Part shown: one piece after another, positions 53,977-61,746 of the stretch
Position numbering within the stretch: position 1 is the first letter of the stretch
How the letters are laid out: each line of letters opens with the position of its first letter
Assembly (NCBI RefSeq): GCF_041434935.1
Contig: NZ_CP107965.1
Location: forward strand, 124,001 to 188,000
Length of the DNA: 64,000 nt
Direction: 5' to 3'
From: Kitasatospora sp. NBC_00374
GTDB lineage: Bacteria > Actinomycetota > Actinomycetes > Streptomycetales > Streptomycetaceae
The notes under the pieces: model-generated
Told to the model about the DNA's origin: nothing
Database searches by the model: none
What the model saw: the letters and a program-made list of their open reading frames with translations, nothing else
Position numbers and translations under genes: made by a program

Positions 53977-55254
53977 CTACGGCTGCTCCGGCGCGGAGGC
54001 CTCGCGCAGGTACTTGGCCGCGGTGACCGGGGTGACGCCGAGGACGGCGGCGAGCTCGTCCTCGGTGAGGTCCGGGTTCTTGCCCAGCAGCTTCTTCGTC
54101 CGGGCCAGGCGCTGCTCGGCCTCCTGGCGCTTGGTCGGTCCGGCCGGCTCGGACGGGTCCCGCCGGTAGGAGGCCGCGGTCTCGGCGCTCACTCCGAGCT
54201 CCTGGGCCAGGTCCGCGTCGGTGAGGTCCGGGTTCTCCTGCAGCAGCTTCGCGGCCTTGGCCCGGCGCCCGGCGGCCTGCGCCTCCGGGCGGGCGTCGCC
54301 GCGGCCCAGCTCGTTGAGGTGGGTGTTGGCCGTGGTGTGCCCGATCCCCAGACGCCGGGCGACCTCACCTCCGCTGATGCCCGGGTTCTCCTCGGCGAGC
54401 GTGCGTACGGCCTCGCGCATGTTCTTCGTTGCGTTCTCGTCCGTGCGCGGCCCCATGACCTCCTGGAGGTAACGGTGCACCGTCCGCTCGCTGACACCGA
54501 TCTCGTCCGCGATCTCAGCGGGCGTGTAGGGCGGGATCCGCTCGCGCTCGTACATGGCGTTCGCCAGGGCGCGCCGCTCCGCACTCACCCGGACCAGCTC
54601 CTGGGCGGCCTCGGAACGAGGCGTCCACCCGCCGGTGCTGCCCTTCGGCCGGCCGAAGCCCTTGGGGGCCCCGACGCGGCGGCGCTCCTCGGCGTTCCAC
54701 CGCTCGATCGTGGCGCGGAACCAGAAGTCGACACCGTAGAAGGTGCGGTCGGGGTCCGGCAGCTGGGTCTTGCTGCCGCGGTAGTAGGACTCCCAGGTCG
54801 ACTTCTCCAGCCGGCGCTCCTTCGGGACCGCCAGCCGTGCCTCTTCCAGGCCGAGCAGCTCGTGACCGCTGATCCAGTCCTGCAGGTCCGCTTCGCTCAT
54901 CGCGTCGAGCTCGTCGGCCGACAGGTCGACGACGGTGCCATCTTCCTCCTCCTTGGCGAGCCAGGTGCGGACCAGGCCGCGCAGCTCGTCCTCGGTGAAG
55001 GTGCTGTAGTCCGGCAGGCTCGGGATCGTCTCCAGTTGTACCGGGGCCTTCCCCTTCTTCGCCTTCAGCTTGCGCAGGTTTCCGATGAGGACCTCGGCCT
55101 GCTCCCGGTCGAAGAGCACCTTCGTGCCGCGGCCTCCGCCGGCCAGCACGTCCAGCGTCTTGAAGTATCCCTTGTTGTTGATGGCACCGGCGCTCCAGTC
55201 GGCCTGGTGGGCCAGGTCGTCGCGGTCGATGACGCTCCGTCCGAGCGGGATCAT
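53977..55254 (-). CDS. Multi-HTH plasmid DNA-binding protein, 425 aa
   Basis: ATG at 55254 follows GGAGGACATC. Residues 1-210 are the domain shared with the 3164-4192 gene (VLAGGGRGTKVLFD, WESYYRGSKTQLPD, FYGVDFWFRATIERWN). Residues about 240-425 contain four HTH units: TPAEIADEIGVSERTVHRYL, SGGEVARRLGIGHTTANTHL, TDADLAQELGVSAETAASYR and TEDELAAVLGVTPVTAAKYL. The serial HTHs suit binding to repeated sites such as the plasmid iterons. The promoter element at 55302-55335 is shared with five other units. Function not established. Confidence 0.7.
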   Translation of the reverse strand: MIPLGRSVIDRDDLAHQADWSAGAINNKGYFKTLDVLAGGGRGTKVLFDREQAEVLIGNLRKLKAKKGKAPVQLETIPSLPDYSTFTEDELRGLVRTWLAKEEEDGTVVDLSADELDAMSEADLQDWISGHELLGLEEARLAVPKERRLEKSTWESYYRGSKTQLPDPDRTFYGVDFWFRATIERWNAEERRRVGAPKGFGRPKGSTGGWTPRSEAAQELVRVSAERRALANAMYERERIPPYTPAEIADEIGVSERTVHRYLQEVMGPRTDENATKNMREAVRTLAEENPGISGGEVARRLGIGHTTANTHLNELGRGDARPEAQAAGRRAKAAKLLQENPDLTDADLAQELGVSAETAASYRRDPSEPAGPTKRQEAEQRLARTKKLLGKNPDLTEDELAAVLGVTPVTAAKYLREASAPEQP

Positions 55255-55301
55255 GATGTCCTCCTGAAGGACTGGGTAGGTGATAGGCGAGCAACCCGCC
55301 T

Positions 55302-55335
55302 TGACGTGATTATGTTTACCACGAATTTCTCATTT
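55302..55335 (-). promoter_or_regulatory. Shared plasmid promoter element, copy B
   Basis: Read leftward: GAAATTCGTGGTAAACATAA then CACGTCA. It is closest to copy A, which precedes the paralogous gene. It lies about 48-81 bases upstream of the ATG at 55254. Confidence 0.6.
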
Positions 55336-55435
55336 AGGCTACTCCGGCTTAGCCCGGGCCATCGGCCGACACGCCGCCCCGCCCTGGAAACGCCAGGCCA
55401 AGACCGCGCCGAGCCGGGTACGGGCCCCGGAAAGA

Positions 55436-56179
55436 TCATGAAGTGGCGAGGTCCGGCCCGGATGCGCCCGCCCCGGCCAGCAGGGCGATCGTCATGATGG
55501 CCAGATCGAGGCCGCACCGCGCCGGGAGCACACGTTCCGGGCCGCCCTCCACGACCGACTGCCCAGGGTCCAGCCCCCGCAGCGCCCGAGCGAGCGCCGC
55601 GATCCCACCGACCGTCAGGTCAGGCCCCACCCCGGCCGGGGGGCCGGCTGCGGCGAGCCCGGCAATACCGACCAGAAGCGTCACCTCCATCGACCGCGGG
55701 TCCACCTCCGCCACGAGGCGGCCGGACGGCAGGTCCAGGACCAGCCGTCCGCCCGAACCCGGACGGACGAGGTGCCCCGGGACCGCGGCCGCCAGGTCCC
55801 GCAGATAGCCGGCGACAACGGTCTCCCCCTGCTCCACCGTCATCCGGCGCGCGAGGGCGGAGTCGAGGGCGGGCAGGTGCCGGCGAACGGCAGCATCCGC
55901 GAGACGTGCCGGCAATCCGTCGGTGCCTGGCACCTCCTCGAACCGGTCGCCGACGGAGGGCCAGGGCGCGATGGCCGCTCCCTCCGGCAGGACCGTCACC
56001 AGCAACGAGCGACGCCCGTCGCTGACGGAGGCGACCGGCCGGCCGCGGAAGACGACGTTCGGTTCCATGCGGCTGCTCCAGGTCCGCCCCGGGCGGGACG
56101 GCAGGTGAGCGGCGACCGCGCGAGCCAGCATGTGGCAGTCGCCATGCCCGGCGGCGGCCGGGAGGTGGGAGGGGGACAT
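55436..56179 (-). CDS. Hypothetical protein, 247 aa
   Basis: ATG at 56179 follows AAGGAGTCCCACC. It contains an Ala/Leu-rich soluble domain with beta-like segments (PNVVFRGRPVASVSDGRRSLLVTVL; GGRLVLDLPSGRLVAEVDPRSMEVTLLVG) and a hydrophobic C-terminal stretch (GLDLAIMTIALLAGAG). It lies 80 bases downstream of the 56260-57288 gene on the same strand, so the two likely form one operon. Family not recognised. Confidence 0.6.
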   Translation of the reverse strand: MSPSHLPAAAGHGDCHMLARAVAAHLPSRPGRTWSSRMEPNVVFRGRPVASVSDGRRSLLVTVLPEGAAIAPWPSVGDRFEEVPGTDGLPARLADAAVRRHLPALDSALARRMTVEQGETVVAGYLRDLAAAVPGHLVRPGSGGRLVLDLPSGRLVAEVDPRSMEVTLLVGIAGLAAAGPPAGVGPDLTVGGIAALARALRGLDPGQSVVEGGPERVLPARCGLDLAIMTIALLAGAGASGPDLATS

Positions 56180-56259
56180 AGGTGGGACTCCTTGTCGAGG
56201 GGAACCGGCCTCGGGCCGGACGGAGGGGCGGCTCCCGCGGGGAGCCGCCGGACGGATGA

Positions 56260-57288
56260 TCAGGAGAGGCCGGGGGTCAGCAGGTCGGCCCCCAGTGCCT
56301 TCACGTCGAAGACGACCAGGCTCCGGGGGATCGCCTGCTCCTTCGGGGTGTAGATCTGCTGGACCAGGCGGCCGACGGCGATCACACGGCGGCCGACCGG
56401 CAGGGAGGCCGCCGCCTTCGCGGCCTCACCCCGCAGGGTGCACCGCAGCCGGTCCGGCACCTCGAAGCCGCCCGTCCCGGCCCGGCCCTGCTCGTGGGCG
56501 ATGGTGAACAGCAGAGCCACCTCCCCCTCGCTGCTCGTGCGGGATTCGATCTCCGTGATCCGGCCGGTGAAGGTCTCCAGCCGGTCCGGCACCGGGTCGA
56601 GCTCGGCGAACGCCGACGTACCGGGCTCCTGCTCGGCGGCCCTGTGCAACGCGGCCCGGGCCTTGCGCACGCCCTTCGAGTTGACCGCCGCCTGCGACCG
56701 CCCGTCGATCTCCCGAACCTCGGCGAGCAGGCCGTCCGCCTTGTCGCGCCGCCGCAGCGTCTCGGCCTCCTTGTCACGGGCAGCGCGGGAGCACAGGTTG
56801 GCGTGCGCTCCGTAGATCTCCTCCAGGGCGACGGCGACCACGGCCGCCGCGCCCTGGCGCCGCCGCTTGCGCGAGAACCCCCACTTGCCGTCCTCGGACT
56901 CCAGCACCACCAGGGACACTGCGGGCCACCCGGTCTCGTCCAGGGGGCCCAGCAGCACGTCGAGCTGGCAGGTCACCCGGGCGTCGTGCAGCGGCTGCCA
57001 CGGGTACCAGGTCCAGCCCGTGCGCGAACTCAGGAACTCGCAGGCGCTCGCGCCGGTGGGGTCCTGGCCGTCGCGCTGCAGTTTGCCGAGGTAGGCCGCC
57101 AGGTGCGCGAGCTGCCAGCCGATCGCATCGAGGTGCGGTGCCGGGACGGACATCGTCAGGGTGGACACCACCCCCGTCCGTTCGGAGACCCGCAGGTGCA
57201 GCACCAGCAGGTCGTTCGAGGTGTCGCGCTGACGCTGAACCGGGTGCACCTGGTCGGTGACGGCCGCAGTGCTGGTCGGTGCGGGCAT
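56260..57288 (-). CDS. Hypothetical protein, 342 aa
   Basis: ATG at 57288 follows AAGGAGG. The N-terminal half includes LVLHLRVSERTGVVSTLTMSVP, a Trp-rich segment (GWTWYPWQPLHDARVTCQLD) and WGFSRKRRRQGAAAVVAVALEEIYGA. A charged coiled region (EAETLRRRDKADGLLAEVREID) follows. The C-terminal part resembles an OB-like beta domain (GRITEIESRTSSEGEVALLFTIAHE, ...VGRLVQQIYTPKEQAIPRSLVVFDV). A nucleic-acid-binding role is possible. Promoter copy C lies upstream. Confidence 0.6.
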   Translation of the reverse strand: MPAPTSTAAVTDQVHPVQRQRDTSNDLLVLHLRVSERTGVVSTLTMSVPAPHLDAIGWQLAHLAAYLGKLQRDGQDPTGASACEFLSSRTGWTWYPWQPLHDARVTCQLDVLLGPLDETGWPAVSLVVLESEDGKWGFSRKRRRQGAAAVVAVALEEIYGAHANLCSRAARDKEAETLRRRDKADGLLAEVREIDGRSQAAVNSKGVRKARAALHRAAEQEPGTSAFAELDPVPDRLETFTGRITEIESRTSSEGEVALLFTIAHEQGRAGTGGFEVPDRLRCTLRGEAAKAAASLPVGRRVIAVGRLVQQIYTPKEQAIPRSLVVFDVKALGADLLTPGLS

Positions 57289-57336
57289 GGGTGCCTCCTT
57301 GCGCGAGCGGTTCGAGCCGGACCGGGGCCAACCGGT

Positions 57337-57372
57337 TCGACATGAAGAATAATACCACGGATTAGCAATCAA
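57337..57372 (-). promoter_or_regulatory. Shared plasmid promoter element, copy C
   Basis: Read leftward: GCTAATCCGTGGTATTATTC then TTCATGTCG. The leader after it keeps the CGAACCGC block of copies D and F. It lies 49-84 bases upstream of the ATG at 57288. Confidence 0.6.
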
Positions 57373-57436
57373 TGTGGCGACGGGCAGTGCACTCACATCG
57401 GACGGAGCCGGGCCGGCCGACGCTTCGGACTGCGTA

Positions 57437-58462
57437 TCAGGGGGTGATCATCGGAAGCAGGCGCCGGGGCGGGGCGGACACCGACAGCTCCGGGAGCCGC
57501 CGCGGCTCCTGCTCCAGAGCCGACTGCAGCCCCGCCATCATCCGCGCGAAGTCCTTCCCCTCGTCCTCGATCACGATGCCGGGAACCGGAGCGCCGGGCC
57601 GCTTCGACAGGGCGATCAGGTCGGCCATGCTGACGTCCGGCCGGAAACTGTCCCCGCGGACCTCCTCGACCAGGGCGATCGCCTCCGCGATCCGCGGCCG
57701 GCGCAGCACCCCCAGCAGGCTGTCGCGCCGGCTGGCCAGGAAGCAGCTGGAGCACGAACAGCGGCTCGACCCCAGCCAGTCACCGGCGCCCGGCTCGGAG
57801 TCGTAGCACCAGTGCCACGCGTAGCCGCGGTCCGCGTGAAGCCGGCGAACCTCCTCCTTCGTCCAATCCTTCGCCGGCAGCCACTCGTCCACGTGCCGCG
57901 ACCCGTTGGACTTCACGCAGCGGTAGGCCGGACGCCGGGCCCGGTCCGTCGACTCCTCGCCCCGCAGCCCGAGCACCTTCAGAATCCGCACCGGCTGGCC
58001 CAGCAGCGGACGCAGGCGCCGGACCTCCGGCGTGTGCGACGCCTCCTCCAGCTGCTCCTTGAAGCCCTTGGTGCAGTAGCGGGTGCCGAGCCGCATGAAC
58101 CGGCCGTACAGCGCGGTGTAGGTCAGCAGGTCGTAGGGCTCTTGCCCTCCCGAGCCGTCGTCGCGGGTCTTGGTGCGCTCCATGTGGCGCGAGCTCGGAA
58201 CACCGGACTCCCGGCTTTGCTGGGCGGCGAGTTCGGCGACGCTGGCGTAGCGGTGGCCGCCGAAGTTGACGGCCGGCCACTCCATCGGCCCCAGAGAGGC
58301 GTGGAAGGTCCAGACGCGGTCGGCGACTCCGGCCGCCCCGGCGGCCTCCATGAGGACGTGCTGCATGGCGCGCGAGTCCGCGCCGCCGGACAGGTTGCCG
58401 CAGATGATGTCGTACTGGGTGAGATCCGGAGCCAGGCCGGGCGTGATCGTGGTGCTGGTCAT
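57437..58462 (-). CDS. PAPS reductase / DndC / IbrA-like PP-loop protein, 341 aa
   Basis: ATG at 58462. The PP-loop IICGNLSGGADSRAM (SGGxDS, about residues 21-33) marks an ATP-pyrophosphatase of the phosphoadenosine-phosphosulfate reductase superfamily. Further features are RYCTKGFKEQLEE, LGLRGEESTDRA, and a Cys cluster SSRCSCSSCF (about 232-241) that could bind an iron-sulfur cluster. Plasmid and phage members (IbrA, DndC-like) are linked to gene regulation or DNA phosphorothioation, not assimilatory sulfur metabolism. A 49-aa ORF and then a ParB-like gene lie upstream on the same strand, matching the IbrB-IbrA or Dnd theme. Confidence 0.75.
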   Translation of the reverse strand: MTSTTITPGLAPDLTQYDIICGNLSGGADSRAMQHVLMEAAGAAGVADRVWTFHASLGPMEWPAVNFGGHRYASVAELAAQQSRESGVPSSRHMERTKTRDDGSGGQEPYDLLTYTALYGRFMRLGTRYCTKGFKEQLEEASHTPEVRRLRPLLGQPVRILKVLGLRGEESTDRARRPAYRCVKSNGSRHVDEWLPAKDWTKEEVRRLHADRGYAWHWCYDSEPGAGDWLGSSRCSCSSCFLASRRDSLLGVLRRPRIAEAIALVEEVRGDSFRPDVSMADLIALSKRPGAPVPGIVIEDEGKDFARMMAGLQSALEQEPRRLPELSVSAPPRRLLPMITP

Positions 58463-58601
58463 CAGCTTCCTCGGGGTTGGTGTCCTGCGGAGCGGCGGGA
58501 GCGGGACGGCCGGGGGGTGTGCCGGCGGCTCCGGCCGCACGAAAGCCGGACCGAGCGGGCCGGGCGCTCATCGCGCCCGGCCGCGCCCTGTCTGGGTGGG
58601 G

Positions 58602-58751
58602 TCAGCCTTCGGGGCGGGTGCCCCGAGCCTGGGCCGGGATCCAGGGCGTGCTGCCCGGCAGGGGGAGGGGCGGGCGCTGGCCCGGGAGCTCGGTGTGCGA
58701 GATCACGGGGTCGTTGTCGTCGCCCTCGAAGTCCTGCGGCTGCTCGGTCAT
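58602..58751 (-). CDS. Small acidic protein, 49 aa
   Basis: ATG at 58751 starts MTEQPQDFEGDDNDPVISHTE; a leader ORF's stop overlaps this ATG. An in-frame ATG 12 codons upstream (MAFEPQRAKGHP) is an alternative start. The C-terminus is Pro/Arg-rich. It lies 139 bases upstream of the PAPS-reductase-like gene and is read from promoter copy F. It might be a small regulator or partner of that enzyme. Family unknown. Confidence 0.5.
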   Translation of the reverse strand: MTEQPQDFEGDDNDPVISHTELPGQRPPLPLPGSTPWIPAQARGTRPEG

Positions 58752-58798
58752 GGGGTGCCCCTTTGCGCGTTGCGGTTCGAATGCCATCGGAGAGCCAC
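58748..58798 (-). other. Leader ORF of 16 codons before the 49-aa gene
   Basis: GTG at 58798 reads VALRWHSNRNAQRGTP and stops in a TGA overlapping the ATG at 58751 (ATGA), so it could couple translation. Its RWHSNR resembles GWHSNR in the leader ORF at 60851-60883. Whether either peptide is made is unknown. Confidence 0.4.
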
Positions 58799-58803
58799 CC
58801 GCG

Positions 58804-58840
58804 ATGACATGAGAATAAATACCCAGAAAAGAGCATTTCA
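58804..58840 (-). promoter_or_regulatory. Shared plasmid promoter element, copy F
   Basis: Read leftward: GCTCTTTTCTGGGTATTTAT then TCTCATGTCA. It is followed by the leader block with GGTGGCT and GATGGCATTCGAACCGC. It is the most divergent core of the six (GGGTA instead of TGGTA). Confidence 0.55.
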
Positions 58841-58997
58841 AACACTCTGCGCGCCCCAGGAGAACCCCGTGGGCACCGGCGGGCGGCAGAGCGGGACTGG
58901 ACGATCGGGCCCAAGGGGCCACGGCCGGTGCGCTAGAGTGGTTGCACCTGCTTCGGCGAGCGTGGCCTTGGTCATCCTCTGTGGAGCGGTTCGATTG

Positions 58998-59052
58998 GAA
59001 CGGCGCTGGGTTAGCCCCCTCCCGTAAGGGACCCGCAAGGGCAGCGCCGTTC
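58998..59052 (-). terminator. Long-loop hairpin downstream of the ParB-like gene
   Basis: GAACGGCGCTG (58998-59008) pairs with CAGCGCCGTTC (59042-59052) across a 33-base loop that itself holds a TCCCGTAAGGGA hairpin. It is about 80 bases past the stop at 59130 and probably ends that transcript. The rest of 58841-59129 contains no gene. Confidence 0.4.
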
Positions 59053-59129
59053 TGCGTTCCCCGAGCACACCACCGCCGGCCGCCGCAGAGGCGAGGGGCG
59101 GAGCTGTGCCGCTCCGCCCCCGGCCCGCC

Positions 59130-60839
59130 CTACGCCTCCTCGGGCTCCGACTCCTCCACCTGGCTGCCCTCCAGGCTCTCCGCCTCCTCGGCTCCCTCCA
59201 CGTCCGTCCCACCGCCGCCGGGGGCGCTCACCGGAACGTCGGGCTGGTCCTGCTCCGCCGGGTCGTCCTCGACCTGGCCCGCGCCGTCCCGCTGCTCCGG
59301 CTCCTCCGTGCGGGGCTGCTTGGGCTTGCGCGCCGTGGCCGCCTTGGCCTCGGCCTTCTCCTTCTTCTCGACGGCGGCCACCATCTCCTTCTCGATCGCG
59401 GAGAGGGCGTACCCCTGGGCCTGGAGGAAGCGGAGCCAGTCGGCAGTCCAGCCGTCCGCGACCGCCCAGTGCTTCTTGCGGCTCATGTGGAGTTCGAAGC
59501 CCATGGCGACCTGGGCGAACACGGCATTGAAGTTGCGCCGGTTACGGCGCAGGCGGGCGTTCAGGGCGTTGAAGAAGCCTCGGGCCCGCTTGGAGGAAGG
59601 CGCGCATGGCTCGTCGAAGAGCGCGGCCAGCAGCTCGGCGTTGCCCGGGGAGACCGCGTCCGCGTACCAGAGCGGCATCTCGGTGACCACCTGCATGGCC
59701 AGAACAACGGCCGCGTCGGAGAGCTTGGCCTGGACGAGCTGCTTGACGAACTTCCCCCGAACGACGCGGGCGTTCTCCTCGTCCTTGTTCTTCCTCGCCA
59801 CCTCTGCGGGCCCCGGACCCTCCGGCTTCGAGCTGCGCGCCAGGTCGGCCCGCTTGTGCCCGTTCGTCCTCCAGTCGGCGCAGCCGAAGACCAGCTCGCC
59901 GGACCAGTGGAAGGCGAACGCCTTGCCGGGGCACTCCGCGCTGTGCTTTTCGGGGTCGATCGGCTTGCCGTCCGGGCCCAGCAGGTCGGAGAGCATCCGG
60001 TCCTGCGACCCCGGCTCGTACCAGGAGCGGTACCGCACCTCCTTCAGGCCCTTGCTCGTCCACTCCGCGCGGAGCGCGTTCTGTGCGGCGATCTCCTCCT
60101 TCTCCTTCAGGAGTCGCTGCATGGCGTGCTTCCAGTTGCCCTTGTCCGTTGAGCCGGACTTGGCGTCCTCCTTGCGGGCGCGCTTCAGCTCGTTCATCGC
60201 GTCCGGCACGTCCGCGACCTCCGCGAGGGCGATCTGCTCCTCCAGGTCGAACTCGTACTGGGCGGCCTGCTTCCTGACCTCACTGGGAAGGGAGGTGGCG
60301 CGGTGCGCGCCCTTGATCTGCTCCACCGTCAGACCGGCGGTCGTCGCCGCCTTCTTCAGCTCACGCTCCGACAGGCCGAGCAGGTCGAGCTGTTCGGCGG
60401 CGCGGGCCACGTCAGAGGAGGTCATCGCCTTGCGGAGAACGTTCTCCTGGAGCGACTTGGCGATGGCGGTCGCGATCTTCTCCGGGGTCTGGTCCTCCAG
60501 GTCATCACGAATCCAGCAGGGGACGGCGACGATGTCGTCCTCACGGCCCTCGTCGATGCACTTCTTGGCGGCGGCCTGGGCGCTGAGCATGCGGAGCTGG
60601 CCGGTCAGGACGCCGTAGGTGCCGTCCCCGCGCGGGCGCACGAGCAGGGACACTCCGACTCCGTCGGCCTCCACCGAGTCCAGCATTGCCTGGTCCGGCT
60701 CGGCATCCTCGGTGCGGACGTTGTACTCGTCCAGTACGAGGATTCGCGGGTCCAGGTACTGGTGATGGCCCATGCTGCGGAATCGCAGGCCGTTGGCCGT
60801 GCGGGTCTCGGGGAGGGGCGCGTTTGCGATGGTTGTCAT
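59130..60839 (-). CDS. ParB-like nuclease/IbrB-type domain protein, 569 aa
   Basis: ATG at 60839 (MTTIANAPLPETR); an in-frame MAFEPHVRTTP extension is possible. Residues about 20-110 form a ParB/Srx domain: HQYLDPRILVLDEYNVRTED, LLVRPRGDGTYGVLTGQLRML (GQLRM in place of GQRRL). ENVLRKAMTSSDVARAAEQLDLLGLSERELKKAATTAG then gives the HTH that follows in ParB. A long region with Cys/His (CPGKAFAFHWSGELVFGCADW) and a very acidic tail (about 480-569) follow. It is related in outline to IbrB and plasmid ParB proteins. It shares promoter type with, and lies upstream of, the PAPS-reductase-like gene. Confidence 0.75.
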   Translation of the reverse strand: MTTIANAPLPETRTANGLRFRSMGHHQYLDPRILVLDEYNVRTEDAEPDQAMLDSVEADGVGVSLLVRPRGDGTYGVLTGQLRMLSAQAAAKKCIDEGREDDIVAVPCWIRDDLEDQTPEKIATAIAKSLQENVLRKAMTSSDVARAAEQLDLLGLSERELKKAATTAGLTVEQIKGAHRATSLPSEVRKQAAQYEFDLEEQIALAEVADVPDAMNELKRARKEDAKSGSTDKGNWKHAMQRLLKEKEEIAAQNALRAEWTSKGLKEVRYRSWYEPGSQDRMLSDLLGPDGKPIDPEKHSAECPGKAFAFHWSGELVFGCADWRTNGHKRADLARSSKPEGPGPAEVARKNKDEENARVVRGKFVKQLVQAKLSDAAVVLAMQVVTEMPLWYADAVSPGNAELLAALFDEPCAPSSKRARGFFNALNARLRRNRRNFNAVFAQVAMGFELHMSRKKHWAVADGWTADWLRFLQAQGYALSAIEKEMVAAVEKKEKAEAKAATARKPKQPRTEEPEQRDGAGQVEDDPAEQDQPDVPVSAPGGGGTDVEGAEEAESLEGSQVEESEPEEA

Positions 60840-60850
60840 GGGTGTTGTCC

Positions 60851-60883
60851 TTACGTGCGGTTCGAATGCCATCCGGTAGCCAT
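60851..60883 (-). other. Leader ORF of 10 codons before the ParB-like gene
   Basis: ATG at 60883 reads MATGWHSNRT and stops (TAA) inside the AAGGAC ribosome site of the 60839 gene. The arrangement and the WHSNR peptide match the 58748-58798 leader ORF. It could regulate access to that site; translation is unproven. Confidence 0.4.
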
Positions 60884-60889
60884 CCGGTC

Positions 60890-60925
60890 TGACAAGAGAA
60901 AGACTACCATAAATACCGCATCGAT
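60890..60925 (-). promoter_or_regulatory. Shared plasmid promoter element, copy D
   Basis: Read leftward: GCGGTATTTATGGTAGTCTT then TCTCTTGTCAG. Nearly identical to copy E over 25 bases; extended -10-like TGGTAGTCT. It lies 51-86 bases upstream of the ATG at 60839. Confidence 0.65.
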
Positions 60926-60995
60926 GGGGCGGATCAGCGCCTCCCCGGATCCGGCATCGGTCAGCCCAGCACCATCTGCACGTCGCCGTCCCGGC

Positions 60996-61038
60996 CCCGC
61001 CGCACCCGCCAGGGCCCTGGGCAGGCGGGTGCGGCGGG
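60996..61038. terminator. Terminator hairpin after the 61074-61727 gene
   Basis: A perfect 15-bp GC stem (60996-61010 with 61024-61038) and a 13-base loop begin 36 bases beyond the leftward stop at 61074 and before promoter copy D. Confidence 0.75.
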
Positions 61039-61073
61039 CCGGCGGCCCCGGGCGGTGCCGCCGAGGCCACGAT

Positions 61074-61727
61074 CTACCCGAGCAACTTCGGCGCGAGCAC
61101 GCGCACCGCCTCGGTGACGGCGTCGGCCAGGTGATCGGGAACCAGCGTGACGCCGGCCAGGATCTCCAACTGCTCACCCGGCTCGGCCGAGTCCAGTCGC
61201 TCCAGAACAGCAAGATCCCCGGTGTCGTCGCACGCCCAGTTCCGGGCCTCCTCGACAAGGGCGGCGATCAGCCCGAGGGCCGCGTTCAGGCGGTGGTCCT
61301 GGCCGAAGTTGTGCACCGTCAGCCACTCCCGCTCACCGGGCAGTCGACTCAGAAGCACTCCCCGCAGGCGCTCGGCCTCCCGCTCGGCCCGCTGCGAGTC
61401 ATCCGCGAACAACTCCAATCCGCCGGACTCGCTGGAGACCGCCCAGGCTTCCACCCCGGCGCGTTCGGATGGCTCGTAGTACACCGTGTCGTCCTGCACG
61501 TCGACCCGCAGCGGCACCGTGCCGCGCCCGGCCGGCCGTTCCACCAGGGCGCGGTGGGTGGTGTCCAGGTCGACGCTGACCCGCAGCTGGCCCAGCTCGT
61601 CGACATAGGTGAACACCATCACCCCCGCGACGGTCACGGCAGGGAGGGTCCCGGGTTCGTCCCGCCGTGCGGGCCGGAAGCGGGCGGAGCGGTGGAACTT
61701 GCGGCGGAGGCGTTCGGAGACGGGCAT
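61074..61727 (-). CDS. Hypothetical protein, 217 aa
   Basis: ATG at 61727, 19 bases after the stop of the 61747-62469 gene, with AGGGAGAG upstream. A basic N-terminus (RLRRKFHRSARFRPARRDEPG) precedes strands (AGVMVFTYVDELGQLRVSVDL, VPLRVDVQDDTVYYEP) and a helical C-terminal half (NAALGLIAALVEEARNWACDD). No family recognised. It is the last gene of the leftward operon starting at 62949. Confidence 0.6.
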   Translation of the reverse strand: MPVSERLRRKFHRSARFRPARRDEPGTLPAVTVAGVMVFTYVDELGQLRVSVDLDTTHRALVERPAGRGTVPLRVDVQDDTVYYEPSERAGVEAWAVSSESGGLELFADDSQRAEREAERLRGVLLSRLPGEREWLTVHNFGQDHRLNAALGLIAALVEEARNWACDDTGDLAVLERLDSAEPGEQLEILAGVTLVPDHLADAVTEAVRVLAPKLLG

Positions 61728-61746
61728 GTGTGCTCTCCCTGCCGGG

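Noticed and set aside
58985-59010. tRNA-like GGTTCGATT segment
   Set aside because: The flanking bases do not form the T-arm or acceptor stems, and no D- or anticodon arm is present.
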